Shown: positions 23,112 to 31,831, counted from the stretch's first letter. The stretch is DNA of 36,658 bases from Kitasatospora sp. DSM 101779 (GCF_025655475.1 NZ_JAHTIK010000001.1:3584515-3621172), one strand, 5' to 3'. The notes: generated from the sequence alone by a model not told the origin. Made by a program: numbers and translations.

Positions 23112-24018
23112 CCTCCGCCCCCGGGACGGGGCCGTGGGTGGCGTGGGCGGTGCGGCAGGTGCCGGAGGCCCGCAGGGCGGCGGCGATCGCGGCGGCCGAC
23201 TCGGCGTCCTTGGCGAGGAAGGCACAGGTCGGGCCCGATCCGGAGACCAGGGCGCCGATCGCGCCGGCCTCGGTGCCGGCCCGCAGGGTGTCGGCGAGCG
23301 AGGGCCGCAGGGAGAGGGCGGCGGCCTGCAGGTCGTTGGTGAGTGCGGCGGCCAGTGCCACCGGGTCGCCGGAGGCGAGGGCGGCGAGCAGGACCGGGTC
23401 GGCGTCCGGGGTGGGGACGTCGGCCTCCGAGGAGCCGGTGCTGGCCTCCTCGCGGAGCCGGTCGCACTCGCGGAAGACCGCCGGGGTGGAGAGCCCGCCG
23501 TCGGCGACCGCGAACACCCAGTGGAAGGAGCCGGAGACCGGCAGCGCGTCCAGGATCTCGCCGCGGCCGCGGCCCAGCGCGACCCCTCCGAGCAGCGCGA
23601 ACGGCACGTCGGAGCCGAGCTCGGCGGCGAGCTCCAGCAGCGTCCCGATCGGCGTGGCCAGGCCCCACAGCGCGTCGCAGGCGACCAGGGCGGCGGCGCC
23701 GTCCGCGCTGCCGCCGGCCATCCCGCCGGCCACCGGGATGGCCTTGGCGATGTGCAGGTGGACGCCCGGGTCGGCGAGGCCGTGGTGCGCGGCGAGCAGC
23801 CGGGCGGCGCGGGCGGCGAGGTTGGTGTCGTCCAGCGGGACGGACGCCGCGTCGGGACCGGTGCAGGAGAGCGTGACGCCCTCGCCGGGGGTGGCGGTGA
23901 CCTCGTCGAACAGGCCGACGGCGAAGAAGACGTTGGCCAGGTCGTGGAAACCGTCGGCGCGCAGGCCGCCGACCCCGAGCTGGACGTTGACCTTGGCGGG
24001 GACGCGAACCGTGATCAT
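23092..24018 (-). CDS. ispE: 4-diphosphocytidyl-2-C-methyl-D-erythritol kinase
   Basis: 308 residues, GHMP kinase of the MEP isoprenoid pathway, phosphorylating CDP-ME. Visible motifs: [21 protein letters not shown] near the N-terminus (substrate-binding Lys and His), the ATP loop [17 protein letters not shown] (95-111), [12 protein letters not shown] with catalytic D137, and the third motif [11 protein letters not shown] 24018 overlaps the rsmA stop by four bases (ATGA), so the rsmA-ispE pair is translationally coupled, a conserved order in actinobacteria. The end overlaps the convergent Uma2 gene by 20 bp, which rules out a terminator between them. Confidence 0.96.
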   Translation of the reverse strand: MITVRVPAKVNVQLGVGGLRADGFHDLANVFFAVGLFDEVTATPGEGVTLSCTGPDAASVPLDDTNLAARAARLLAAHHGLADPGVHLHIAKAIPVAGGMAGGSADGAAALVACDALWGLATPIGTLLELAAELGSDVPFALLGGVALGRGRGEILDALPVSGSFHWVFAVADGGLSTPAVFRECDRLREEASTGSSEADVPTPDADPVLLAALASGDPVALAAALTNDLQAAALSLRPSLADTLRAGTEAGAIGALVSGSGPTCAFLAKDAESAAAIAAALRASGTCRTAHATHGPVPGAEVSAPRP

Positions 24019-24899
24019 TTCTGGGCCTCGGGCTTGTGCTCGGCGATGGCGGCGAACTGTTCGACCGTCAGCATCTCGCCGCGCAGCTTGTGGTCGATCC
24101 CGGCGGCGTGCAGCGCCTGTTCGGCGCCGGCGGGCGAGCCGGCCCAGCCGGCCAGGGCGGCCCGCAGGGTCTTGCGGCGCTGCGCGAACGCGGCGTCGAC
24201 GACGGCGAAGACCTCGGCGCGGGTGGCGGTGGTCCTCGGCGGGTCGCGGCGGATCAGCGACACCAGGCCGGAGTCGACGTTCGGCGCGGGCCAGAACACG
24301 TTGCGGCCGATCGCACCGGCCCGCTTCACCTCGGCGTACCAGTTGGCCTTCACCGAGGGCACGCCGTACACCTTGTTGCCGGGCTTGGCGGCGAGCCGGT
24401 CGGCGACCTCGCTCTGCACCATCACCAGGGTGCGCTCGATGGTCGGGAAGGTCTGCAGCATGTGCAGCAGCACCGGCACCGCCACGTTGTAGGGCAGGTT
24501 GGCGACCAGCGCGGTCGGCGCCGGGCCGGGCAGCTCGGTGACCTCCATGGCGTCGCTCAGGACGAGGTCGAAGTCCTTCGCCTTCTCCGGCATCCGGGAG
24601 GCGACGGTGGTGGGCAGGTGCTGGGCGAGCAGCGGGTCGATCTCGACGGCGGTGACGTGCGCGGCCACCTCCAGCAGCGCCAGGGTCAGCGAGCCGAGCC
24701 CGGGGCCGACCTCGACCACGCTGTCCTCGGCGGTCACCCCGCCCGCGCGGACGATCCGCCGCACGGTGTTGCCGTCGATGACGAAGTTCTGGCCGCGCTG
24801 CTTGGTCGGCTTCACGCCGAAGGCGGCCGCCAGCTCGCGGATGTCGGCCGCGCCGAGCAGGTGGTGGTCGGCGGCGGGTGCGGGATCGGTGCTGCTCAC
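24015..24899 (-). CDS. rsmA: 16S rRNA adenine dimethyltransferase (KsgA)
   Basis: 294 residues. RsmA/KsgA dimethylates two adjacent adenosines in the helix-45 loop of 16S rRNA late in small-subunit assembly. Visible motifs: [10 protein letters not shown] (33-42), SAM motif [13 protein letters not shown] (61-72), AVEIDPLL, the catalytic NLPYNVAVP (motif IV) and the C-terminal domain with [12 protein letters not shown]. The start is GTG 24899, with no ribosome binding site but with TATCCT 6 nt upstream, consistent with a leaderless mRNA. It is followed without a gap by ispE and lies 28 nt after an Uma2 gene on the same strand. Confidence 0.96.
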   Translation of the reverse strand: MSSTDPAPAADHHLLGAADIRELAAAFGVKPTKQRGQNFVIDGNTVRRIVRAGGVTAEDSVVEVGPGLGSLTLALLEVAAHVTAVEIDPLLAQHLPTTVASRMPEKAKDFDLVLSDAMEVTELPGPAPTALVANLPYNVAVPVLLHMLQTFPTIERTLVMVQSEVADRLAAKPGNKVYGVPSVKANWYAEVKRAGAIGRNVFWPAPNVDSGLVSLIRRDPPRTTATRAEVFAVVDAAFAQRRKTLRAALAGWAGSPAGAEQALHAAGIDHKLRGEMLTVEQFAAIAEHKPEAQK

Positions 24900-24905
24900 C
24901 CCGCA

Positions 24906-24911
24906 AGGATA
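24906..24911 (-). promoter_or_regulatory. rsmA: -10 element for a leaderless rsmA transcript
   Basis: TATCCT on the minus strand ends 6 nt before the rsmA GTG, the distance that places the transcription start at the start codon. There is no Shine-Dalgarno sequence. The -35 would fall at the end of the upstream Uma2 gene and is not conserved. Confidence 0.6.
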
Positions 24912-24927
24912 CGGGCGCCCCGGCGCC

Positions 24928-25503
24928 TCAGAGTTCGACGGCCTGCTTGAGGTCGATCTCCACCGGGAACGGCACCGCCGTGACCAGCAGTCCTTCGTGG
25001 ACGGCCACCGGCAGGTAGACGCCCTGCCCCTCGTCCAGCCGGAACTCGTGGACGACCGGGAGGCCGTCGTCGCCGCGTTCGACCCGCCAGTAGGAGGGGA
25101 TGCCCTTCTCCGCGTACATCCCGGGTTTGCGGAAGCGGTCTGCGGTACGTGTGCCGTGGGAGACCACCTCGACCGCCAGAGCCACGTTCCCCGGAGGAAC
25201 GCACTCCGCCTCAAAGACGTCGAGTCCGGTCTTGTCGAAGACCACGACATCGGGCTTGACCGGGTTGTACTCGTCGATCAACACGCACCGCTCGACGTTC
25301 GCCGCATAAGGTGCGACCCGTGCGGTGCGCACGGCCACGAACAGGCTGTCCCGCACCTGGTCGTGCCAGAGATTCGTCTGCCCCCGGACCACGATGACTC
25401 CGTCCACCAGATCCCATTCGAACGGCAGGTCAAGGTCCTTGACCTGCTCGTACGTCCAGCCCTGGGACGGCGGATGCATCCAGTCGATCGGCTCGGCGGT
25501 CAT
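24928..25503 (-). CDS. Uma2-family putative endonuclease (PD-(D/E)XK-like fold)
   Basis: 191 residues. The Uma2 layout is clear: [23 protein letters not shown] (H48), [13 protein letters not shown] with D85, [22 protein letters not shown] with E112 and K126, and [12 protein letters not shown]. This is the common streptomycete subtype beginning with an Asp-Trp/Gly-Trp-Thr N-terminus and differs clearly from the Uma2 protein at 22560-23111, so the two are not a recent duplication. I chose ATG 25503 (GGAGG 5 nt upstream); an ATG at 25527 lies next to the palindrome and lacks a ribosome binding site. The gene lies just upstream of rsmA on the same strand. Function unproven for the family. Confidence 0.9.
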   Translation of the reverse strand: MTAEPIDWMHPPSQGWTYEQVKDLDLPFEWDLVDGVIVVRGQTNLWHDQVRDSLFVAVRTARVAPYAANVERCVLIDEYNPVKPDVVVFDKTGLDVFEAECVPPGNVALAVEVVSHGTRTADRFRKPGMYAEKGIPSYWRVERGDDGLPVVHEFRLDEGQGVYLPVAVHEGLLVTAVPFPVEIDLKQAVEL

Positions 25504-25524
25504 CGCCACCTCCCTCACTGCACT

Positions 25525-25540
25525 CATGCTAACCAGCATG
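25525..25540. promoter_or_regulatory. Palindrome CATGCT-N4-AGCATG over the Uma2 -10 region
   Basis: A perfect 6-bp inverted repeat with a 4-bp spacer lies 22 bases before the Uma2 start at 25503. On the minus strand it contains TAGCAT (25531-25526), a likely -10 element, so a protein bound here would block the promoter. The binding protein is unknown. Confidence 0.55.
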
Positions 25541-25595
25541 GGGGTGGCGCGAGGATGCAGAAGCGTTCCGCCGGATTGCAACCTCCGTTCGGGTC

Positions 25596-26474
25596 TCAGT
25601 AGCCGAAGGCGCGGGCCGTGTTCTCGGCGATCGCGGTGGCCATCTCGTCCTCGGTGAGGCCGCGGTGGGCGGCCATCGCGCGGAGGGTGACCGGGATCAG
25701 GTAGGGGGCGTTGGGGCGGCCGCGGAAGGGGTGCGGGGTGAGGAAGGGGGCGTCCGTCTCGATCAGGACGCGGTCGAGCGGGGTCACCGCGAGGGCCTCG
25801 CGCAGGGCGTGGTTGGCCTTGTAGGTCACCGGGCCGGCGAAGGAGAGGTACCAGCCGTGCTCGGCGCAGACCTTGGCCATCTCGGCGTCGCCGGAGTAGC
25901 AGTGGAAGACGGTGCGCTCGGGGGCGCCCTCCTCCAGGAGCAGGGCGATGACGTCCTCGTGGGCGTCCCGGTCGTGGATGACCAGGGCCTTGCCGTGCCG
26001 CTTGGCGATCTCGATGTGGCGGCGGAAGGACTCCTTCTGGATGTCCACGCCCTCCGGGCCGGTGCGGAAGTAGTCGAGGCCGGTCTCGCCGACCGCCTTG
26101 ACCTGCGGCAGGGCGGCGAGGGCGTCGATCTCGGCGAGCGCCTCGTCGAGGGCGGCGGCACCGCCGGGCGCCCGGTGCTGTCCGGACCAGCCGTCGGGGT
26201 CGCCGAGGAAGATCCGCGGCGCCTCGTTGGGATGCAGGGCGACGGCCGCGTGCACGGCCTCGAACTCGGCGGCGAGCTCCGCCGCCCAGCGCGAGCCGCG
26301 CACGTCGCAGCCGACCTGGACGACCGTGGTCACCCCGACCGAGGCGGCCTTGGCGAGGCCCTCGGCGGGGGTGCCGTTCTGCATGTCCAGGTGGGTGTGC
26401 GAGTCGGCCACCGCCACGGCCAGGGGGTCCGGCAGCGGCGGCGGGGTCGACCGGTCGTCGTCCTTCTTGGCCAT
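25596..26474 (-). CDS. tatD: TatD-family metal-dependent hydrolase (deoxyribonuclease)
   Basis: 292 residues, amidohydrolase-type TIM barrel. Metal ligands of the TatD family are all visible: H26 and H28 (DSHTHLD), E130 (VGETGLDYF), H167 (VIHDRDAH), H191 (VFHCYSG) and D241 (ETDAPFLTP). Relatives degrade DNA from 3' ends and have been linked to DNA repair and quality control; the physiological role is still unclear. The ATG at 26474 shares one base with the metG stop codon (TGATG), and no strong ribosome binding site precedes it, so its translation probably depends on metG. The metG-tatD pairing is widespread in bacteria. Confidence 0.93.
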   Translation of the reverse strand: MAKKDDDRSTPPPLPDPLAVAVADSHTHLDMQNGTPAEGLAKAASVGVTTVVQVGCDVRGSRWAAELAAEFEAVHAAVALHPNEAPRIFLGDPDGWSGQHRAPGGAAALDEALAEIDALAALPQVKAVGETGLDYFRTGPEGVDIQKESFRRHIEIAKRHGKALVIHDRDAHEDVIALLLEEGAPERTVFHCYSGDAEMAKVCAEHGWYLSFAGPVTYKANHALREALAVTPLDRVLIETDAPFLTPHPFRGRPNAPYLIPVTLRAMAAHRGLTEDEMATAIAENTARAFGY

Positions 26475-28120
26475 CAGGAGGCGGGCTTCTCTTCCAGGCG
26501 GGGGAACAGGATGTCGCCCTTGGTGACGGTGGCGCCGGCGGGCAGCCGGCCCCAGTCGGCGACGGTGGCGATGGTCTGGTCGGCGAGCGCGCCGAGCGAC
26601 TCCTCCGCGCCGAGCGAGTCCCACAGCTTGGCGGAGGTCGCCGGCATCACCGGGTTGAGCAGCACGGCGGTGGCGCGCAGCGCCTCGGCGGCGGTGTAGA
26701 GGATGGTGGCGAGGCGGGCCTGCCCCTCCTCGGAGCCCGCGGCGGAGCCGCCCTCCCCGAATGCGGTCTTGGCGACCTTCCACGGCTCCTGCTCGGTGAG
26801 GTAGCCGTTGACCAGCTTGACGAAGTCGAAGACGGCGGCGATGCCGCCGGCGAAGTCCAGCTCCTCGCCGATCTTCCTGTCGGCCTCGGCCGCGGCCTTG
26901 GCCAGGCCGTCCACGACGGCCTGCTCGGCGGCGCCGGCGGCGGTGGCCGCGGGCAGCGTGCCCCCGTAGTACTTGCCGACCATGGCGGCCACGCGCGAGG
27001 CCAGGTTGCCGAAGTCGTTGGCGAGCTCGGAGGTGTACCGGGCGGTGAAGTCCTCCCAGGAGAACGAGCCGTCGGTGCCGAACGGGATCGCCCGCAGGAA
27101 GTAGTAGCGGTACGCGTCCACGCCGAAGTGCGAGGTGAGGTCGGTGGGCGCGATGCCGGTCAGGTTGGACTTGGACATCTTCTCGCCGCCGACCATCAGC
27201 CAGCCGTTGGCGACGACCCGCTTGGGCAGCGGCAGGCCCGCGGCCATCAGCATGGCCGGCCAGATGACCGCGTGGAAGCGGAGGATGTCCTTGCCGACCA
27301 GGTGGACGGAGGCCGGCCACAGCTCGGCGAAGCGCTCCGGGTCGGCGCCGTAGCCGGCGGCGGTGATGTAGTTCTGCAGCGCGTCGACCCAGACGTAGAG
27401 GACGTGCTTCTCGTCCCAGGGCAGCGGCACGCCCCAGTTGAAGGTGGAGCGGGAGATCGAGAGGTCCTGGAGGCCCTGCTCGACGAAGCGCAGCACCTCG
27501 TTGCGGGCGGTGGCGGGCGCGATGAAGTCCGGGTTGGCCGCGTAGAACTCCAGCAGCTTCGGGCCGTAGGCGGAGAGGCGGAAGAAGTAGTTCTCCTCCT
27601 CCAGCCACTCGACCGGGCGCTTGTGGATCGGGCAGAGCTTCTCGTCCTCGGTGGCGCCGGGGAGCAGCTCGTTGGGGAGCTTGTACTCCTCGCAGCCGAC
27701 GCAGTACGGGCCGGAGTAGCCGCCCTTGTAGATCTCGCCCTTGTCGTGGAGGTCCTGGACGAACTCCTGCACGCGGTCGGTGTGCCGCTGCTGGGTGGTG
27801 CGGATGAAGTCGTCGTTGGCGATGTCCAGGTGCTGCCAGAGCGGCTTCCAGGCCTCTTCGACCAGCTTGTCGCACCACTCCTGCGGGGTGACGCCGTTGG
27901 CCTCGGCGGTCCGCATGATCTTCTGGCCGTGCTCGTCCGTACCGGTGAGGTACCAGACGTTCTCGCCGCGCTGGCGGTGCCAGCGGGTGAGGACGTCGCC
28001 CGCGACCGTGGTGTACGCGTGGCCCAGGTGCGGGCGGTCGTTCACGTAGTAGATCGGGGTGGTGACGTAGTACGCCGAGCGCGGGGCGTCGGTGGTGCTG
28101 TGGTCTTCAGTGGCCGCCAT
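26474..28120 (-). CDS. metG: Methionyl-tRNA synthetase
   Basis: 548 residues, class I aminoacyl-tRNA synthetase charging initiator and elongator tRNA-Met. HIGH motif as HLGH (31-34), KMSKS (313-317) and the WVDALQNY segment of the Met pocket are present. The connective-peptide knuckle has C139-x2-C142 and C162-x2-H165, a C2-C/H zinc site. The C-terminal tRNA-beta-dimerisation domain found in some bacteria is absent, and the protein ends with the anticodon-binding helix bundle. ATG 28120 has only weak pairing upstream, but TAAGAT ends 8 nt before it, suggesting a leaderless or nearly leaderless transcript. tatD follows with a one-base overlap. Confidence 0.97.
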   Translation of the reverse strand: MAATEDHSTTDAPRSAYYVTTPIYYVNDRPHLGHAYTTVAGDVLTRWHRQRGENVWYLTGTDEHGQKIMRTAEANGVTPQEWCDKLVEEAWKPLWQHLDIANDDFIRTTQQRHTDRVQEFVQDLHDKGEIYKGGYSGPYCVGCEEYKLPNELLPGATEDEKLCPIHKRPVEWLEEENYFFRLSAYGPKLLEFYAANPDFIAPATARNEVLRFVEQGLQDLSISRSTFNWGVPLPWDEKHVLYVWVDALQNYITAAGYGADPERFAELWPASVHLVGKDILRFHAVIWPAMLMAAGLPLPKRVVANGWLMVGGEKMSKSNLTGIAPTDLTSHFGVDAYRYYFLRAIPFGTDGSFSWEDFTARYTSELANDFGNLASRVAAMVGKYYGGTLPAATAAGAAEQAVVDGLAKAAAEADRKIGEELDFAGGIAAVFDFVKLVNGYLTEQEPWKVAKTAFGEGGSAAGSEEGQARLATILYTAAEALRATAVLLNPVMPATSAKLWDSLGAEESLGALADQTIATVADWGRLPAGATVTKGDILFPRLEEKPAS

Positions 28121-28128
28121 GCCACCGA

Positions 28129-28134
28129 ATCTTA
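28129..28134 (-). promoter_or_regulatory. metG: -10 element of metG
   Basis: TAAGAT on the minus strand, close to the consensus TATAAT, ends 8 nt before the metG ATG. The matching -35 (TCGAGG, 18-bp spacer) is weak. A start at or one base before the ATG would give a leaderless message. Confidence 0.6.
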
Positions 28135-28215
28135 GTCGCGCGAAGGAACCGCCCTCGACCGATTACCGGCCCGGGGCGGCCCCTCGGCGTTCGCGGCGGG
28201 CCGGGCGGGCCGGGT

Positions 28216-28662
28216 TCAGTCGGCGCGGTGGCCGAAGAAGCCGAACCAGCGGCGGCGCTGCCCGGCGGGCACCGCGTGCTGCTGTTCCTCGGGCGCCGTG
28301 CGCCGCTTCTCCTCGGGTTCGGGGTGGCTCTGGTAGCCGGGCGCGTGGTGCACCTGGCCCTCGGCACCGGCCACCCGGCCCTCGCGCATGATCCGGACCT
28401 TGTGGCCGCCGCAGCCCGGGCAGGTGGGCTCGCGCAGCGGCGAGGGCACCCGGACGCCGTTCGCCTTGTACTCGAAGACGATGCGGCCCTCCCGGTCCAC
28501 GTGGTGCTCGATGTCGTACGCCTGCTCCCAGCCGTAGCCGCAGCTCAGGCACGCGAAGGAGTACGCCTCCCGGACGGTCTCGACCTTCGGGGGCCGTCGG
28601 GTGGTCAGTCCGACGCCGCTGGGCGTTTCGCCAGTCAGAGGGCTACCGATCGTCTCGCTCAT
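28216..28662 (-). CDS. Zinc-ribbon protein, hypothetical
   Basis: 148 residues. Two Cys pairs, CLSC (38-41) and CPGC (81-84), sit about 40 residues apart with aromatic and basic residues between them (YGWEQAYDIEHHVDREGRI), a zinc-ribbon pattern. The N-terminal 25 residues and the C-terminal part (about 100-148, rich in Glu, Arg, Pro and His) look disordered, and the extreme C-terminus is RRRWFGFFGHRAD. There is no membrane segment. Start ATG 28662 has GGGAG 6 nt upstream. The gene lies between rsmI and metG on the same strand, 201 and 95 nt from them. I recognise similar actinobacterial hypotheticals but no known function; nucleic-acid or protein binding is the general guess for such ribbons. 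Confidence 0.8.
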   Translation of the reverse strand: MSETIGSPLTGETPSGVGLTTRRPPKVETVREAYSFACLSCGYGWEQAYDIEHHVDREGRIVFEYKANGVRVPSPLREPTCPGCGGHKVRIMREGRVAGAEGQVHHAPGYQSHPEPEEKRRTAPEEQQHAVPAGQRRRWFGFFGHRAD

Positions 28663-28747
28663 AGCCGTCTCCCAGGTGCCCGCCGGACGGTCGTCCGGCT
28701 CGGGTCTTCCATCTCGGACAATGCCCGCGCGGGCCGGTTTCCCACCC

Positions 28748-28760
28748 GACTTGTCAAGTC
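28748..28760. promoter_or_regulatory. Perfect inverted repeat GACTTG-T-CAAGTC upstream of the zinc-ribbon gene
   Basis: A 13-base palindrome 86 bases before the zinc-ribbon start. It embeds a perfect TTGACA on the minus strand, but no -10-like hexamer lies 16-19 bp downstream, so I read it as a possible protein-binding site rather than a promoter. Confidence 0.35.
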
Positions 28761-28863
28761 TTGGACGTGCGTTGGGAAGACCTGTACGCAGCCGGTGAAA
28801 CGCGGGCACTGCCGGGGTGCTTCCCTCCACGGTACGCGCGGCACCCCCCGGGAGCACGCCTGG

Positions 28864-29709
28864 TCAGCCCGCGTTCTTCGCGGCCACCACGGCGTCGAAG
28901 ACCTCGCGCTTGGGCAGGCCGAGCTCCGCGGCGACGGCCGCGATGGCCTCCTTGCGGCGCTCGCCCGCCTCCTCCCGGACGGCGACCCGGCGGGCGAGCT
29001 CGGCGGGGCCGACCGCCTCGGGCGCGGCGGGCGGGGCGCCGGCCACCACCACGGTGATCTCGCCCTTGACGCCGTCGGCGGCCCAGGCGGCCAGCTCGGC
29101 GAGCGGGCCGCGGCGGACCTCCTCGTAGGTCTTGGTGAGTTCGCGGCAGACCGCGCCGGGGCGGTCGCCGCCGAACGCCTCGGCCATCGCGGCGAGCGTC
29201 TCGGCGATCCGGTGCGGGGCCTCGAAGAAGACCATGGTGCGCGGCTCGGCGGCGATCGTGGCGAGCTGGCGGGCCCGGTCGCCGGCCTTGCGGGGCAGGA
29301 AGCCCTCGAAGGTGAAGCGGTCGACCGGCAGGCCGGAGAGCGCGAGCGCGGTGAGCACCGCGGACGGGCCGGGCACCGCGGTGACCCGGATGCCGGCCGC
29401 GACGGCCGCGTCGACCAGCCGGTAGCCGGGGTCGGAGACCGAGGGCATGCCGGCGTCGGTGACCAACAGCACCCGGGCGCCGCCGCGCAGCGCCTCGACG
29501 AGTTCGGGGGTGCGGGCGACCTCGTTGCCCTCGAAGTACGACACCACCCGGCCGGTCGGGGCGACGCCGAGCGCCTGGGTCAGCCGGCGCAGCCGCCGGG
29601 TGTCCTCGGCGGCGACGACGTCGGCCTCGGCGAGCTCGGTGAGCAGCCTGGGCGGGGCGTCGCCCACGTCGCCGATGGGGGTTCCTGCCAGCACGAGTAC
29701 ACCTGTCAC
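28864..29709 (-). CDS. rsmI: 16S rRNA 2'-O-ribose C1402 methyltransferase
   Basis: 281 residues, SPOUT-unlike tetrapyrrole-methylase fold typical of RsmI. RsmI methylates the 2'-hydroxyl of C1402 in the decoding centre, together with RsmH. Motifs: LAGTPIGDVGDAPPR (8-22), AAEDTRRLRRL, LVTDAGMPSVSDPGYRLV, PGPSAVLTALALSGLP, and FEGFLPRKAGDR. The C-terminal helical domain ends KREVFDAVVAAKNAG. GTG 29709 has GGAGG 9 nt upstream. A nearby ATG (29718) sits against the Shine-Dalgarno sequence. It is divergent from pmt with a 139-bp shared upstream region, an arrangement conserved in streptomycetes. Confidence 0.95.
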   Translation of the reverse strand: MTGVLVLAGTPIGDVGDAPPRLLTELAEADVVAAEDTRRLRRLTQALGVAPTGRVVSYFEGNEVARTPELVEALRGGARVLLVTDAGMPSVSDPGYRLVDAAVAAGIRVTAVPGPSAVLTALALSGLPVDRFTFEGFLPRKAGDRARQLATIAAEPRTMVFFEAPHRIAETLAAMAEAFGGDRPGAVCRELTKTYEEVRRGPLAELAAWAADGVKGEITVVVAGAPPAAPEAVGPAELARRVAVREEAGERRKEAIAAVAAELGLPKREVFDAVVAAKNAG

Positions 29710-29835
29710 GGGCACCATCCTCCCAGGGCCGGGCGAGTGCCGGGCCACGACCTGCACGGCCGGGCGAACGGTGACGAACCGGGCGGCTTCGCGGGGAGGT
29801 CCGGAGGGGCCCTCCTCCTTCGCGGGGAGCGCCCC

Positions 29836-29841
29836 TACGAT
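29836..29841 (+). promoter_or_regulatory. -10 element of pmt
   Basis: TACGAT ends 7 nt before the pmt GTG start, consistent with a leaderless transcript. No clear -35 is present. Confidence 0.5.
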
Positions 29842-29848
29842 GTGGCGC

Positions 29849-31711
29849 GTGAGCGGCGACACGGCATCCGAGGCGCCTGGGGGCGCGGACCACACCGACC
29901 AGGGCGGCGTGGCGCTGCTGAGCGCGTCCACGGCGGCGCCCGGCGGCGCACCCGCGGTTCCGGGCGTGCCCGGGCCGCGCGGCCCGGAGCCGGAGCGGCC
30001 GTTCTGGCAGCGGCGGCTGGAGCGCGCGGGGTACCGCGCGGCGGAGCCGGTGCCGGTGGCGCAGCGGCTGGTGCCGCCGATGCCGGACGGCCCGGGAGTG
30101 ACCCCCGCGGTGGTGCCGCCCTCCCCCGTGCTGCTGCAGCTGGGGCTGCACCTGGAGGACCGGCTGTGGTCGTGGCTGTGCCGCTGGTCGGGCTGGATCG
30201 GTCCGGTGCTGGTGGCGGTCTTCGGCGGCCTGCTGCGGTTCTGGCACCTGGGCACGCCGAAGGCGCTGATCTTCGACGAGACGTACTACGCCAAGGACGC
30301 GTACTCGCTCTGGCGTGGCGGCTACGAGACCAGCTGGGCGGACGACGCCAACAACCTGATCACCTCGGGGCACCCGACGGTGCCGTACCGGACGGACCCG
30401 GCGTACATCGTCCATCCGCCGGTCGGCAAGTGGATCATCGGCCTGGGTGAGCAGTTCTTCGGGATGAACCCGCTGGGCTGGCGGTTCATGACGGCGGTGC
30501 TCGGCACCCTGTCGATCCTGATGATCGCCCGGATCGGACGGCGGCTGTTCCGCTCGACGCTGCTGGGCTGCGTGGCCGGCCTGCTACTGGCGGTCGACGG
30601 CCTGCACTTCGTGATGAGCCGGACGGCGCTGCTCGACCTGGTGGTGATGTTCTGGTTCCTGGCGGCGTTCGGCTTCCTGCTGCTGGACCGCGACCGGACG
30701 CGGGGCATCGTCGCGCGCCGGCTGGAGGGCGGCGCCGGCCCGGACTGGGTGTTCCTGGGCTGGCGGCCGTACCGGCTGGCGGCGGGCGTCTCGCTGGGCC
30801 TGATGACCGCGACCAAGTGGAGCGGCCTGTACGCGCTGCTGGCCTTCGCGGTGATGAGCGTGCTCTGGGACGCCTCGACCCGCCGGACCGCGGGCGGCCG
30901 CCACTGGGTGCTGTGGGGCGCGTTCGACGCCGTGGTGGCGCTGCCGCTGCTCCTCGTGGTGACCGCCGGGGTGTACCTGGTCTCCTGGACGGGCTGGTTC
31001 CTCAGCAGCGCGGTCCCCGGCAAGGGCGGCTACGGCCGGGACTGGGCGGAGCACCGGGCCGGCCTGTCGCCGGACCACCTGCTGGGCCTGCCGCTGCCGC
31101 AGTACGACGTGAGCTGGGTCCCGTCCGGCCTGCGCAGCCTGTGGCACTACCACGCCACCATGTACGACTTCCACGTCCACCTGACCAGCCCGCACACCTA
31201 CCAGTCGAACCCGTGGAGCTGGCTGCTGCTCGGCCGGCCGGTCTCCTTCTTCTACGAGTCCCCGAAGACCGGCCAGGCGGGCTGCACGGCGACCGAGTGC
31301 GCCCGCGAGGTGCTGGGCATCGGCACCCCGGTGCTGTGGTGGGCCGGCATCGCGGCGCTGGCGTACTGCCTGTACCGCTGGGCGATGCGGCGCGACTGGC
31401 GGGCCGGGGCGGTCCTGTGCGGGGTGGCCGCGGGCTACCTGCCGTGGTTCGGCTACCAGCAGCGCACGATCTTCCTGTTCTACGCGGTCGCCTTCGTGCC
31501 GTTCCTCGTGCTGGCGGTGACCATGATGATCGGCGCCCTGCTCGGCCCGGCCGGGGCCGGCCGGGACCGCCGGCTGGTCGGCGGCGCGGCGGCCGGACTG
31601 CTCGTTTTCGCGGTCATGTGGAACTTTCTGTACTTCCATCCCCTGTATACGGGGGAGACGATCCCGATGGACGACTGGCGGGCCAGGATGTGGTTCACCA
31701 GCTGGATCTGA
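29849..31711 (+). CDS. pmt: Protein O-mannosyltransferase (dolichyl/polyprenyl-phosphate-mannose dependent, GT39)
   Basis: 620 residues. A Pro/Gly-rich cytoplasmic N-terminus (1-105) precedes about ten membrane segments. The first extracytoplasmic loop has the acidic motif of the family, IFDETYYAKDAYSL, followed by HPPVGKWIIGLGEQ, with TATKWSGLYALLAF and LSPHTYQSNPWSWLLLGRP-type loops further on. Pmt transfers mannose from polyprenyl-phosphate-mannose to Ser/Thr of Sec-exported proteins. In Streptomyces coelicolor, Pmt is needed for glycosylation of lipoproteins and for phage phiC31 infection. GTG 29849 is the chosen start, with TACGAT 7 nt upstream (leaderless). ATG 29840, three codons earlier, is possible. 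A penicillin-binding protein gene follows 120 nt downstream, itself a likely exported protein. Confidence 0.94.
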   Translation: MSGDTASEAPGGADHTDQGGVALLSASTAAPGGAPAVPGVPGPRGPEPERPFWQRRLERAGYRAAEPVPVAQRLVPPMPDGPGVTPAVVPPSPVLLQLGLHLEDRLWSWLCRWSGWIGPVLVAVFGGLLRFWHLGTPKALIFDETYYAKDAYSLWRGGYETSWADDANNLITSGHPTVPYRTDPAYIVHPPVGKWIIGLGEQFFGMNPLGWRFMTAVLGTLSILMIARIGRRLFRSTLLGCVAGLLLAVDGLHFVMSRTALLDLVVMFWFLAAFGFLLLDRDRTRGIVARRLEGGAGPDWVFLGWRPYRLAAGVSLGLMTATKWSGLYALLAFAVMSVLWDASTRRTAGGRHWVLWGAFDAVVALPLLLVVTAGVYLVSWTGWFLSSAVPGKGGYGRDWAEHRAGLSPDHLLGLPLPQYDVSWVPSGLRSLWHYHATMYDFHVHLTSPHTYQSNPWSWLLLGRPVSFFYESPKTGQAGCTATECAREVLGIGTPVLWWAGIAALAYCLYRWAMRRDWRAGAVLCGVAAGYLPWFGYQQRTIFLFYAVAFVPFLVLAVTMMIGALLGPAGAGRDRRLVGGAAAGLLVFAVMWNFLYFHPLYTGETIPMDDWRARMWFTSWI

Positions 31712-31831
31712 CCGCCGCCCGCGGGCAACGGATGTGTCACGAGTGACCGATGTGTCGTGGGTGCACACACGTTCCGTGTTCTACCGTGGGTGCGGTCGGC
31801 CACAGTCGGGGCTACACCGTGGGGGGACACC

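Noticed and set aside
26474..28135. Long open frames antisense to metG and many other genes
   Set aside because: They arise from the high GC content; the sense strand encodes complete, motif-bearing proteins, and the antisense products are low-complexity Arg/Gly/Val/Asp-rich.
28752..28757. Perfect -35 hexamer TTGACA (minus strand) upstream of the zinc-ribbon gene
   Set aside because: No -10-like sequence lies 16-19 bp downstream (GC-only there); it is part of a palindrome instead.
31736..31747. GTCAC-GA-GTGAC inverted repeat between pmt and the PBP gene
   Set aside because: Only five base pairs per arm and no clear link to a promoter; it could occur by chance.
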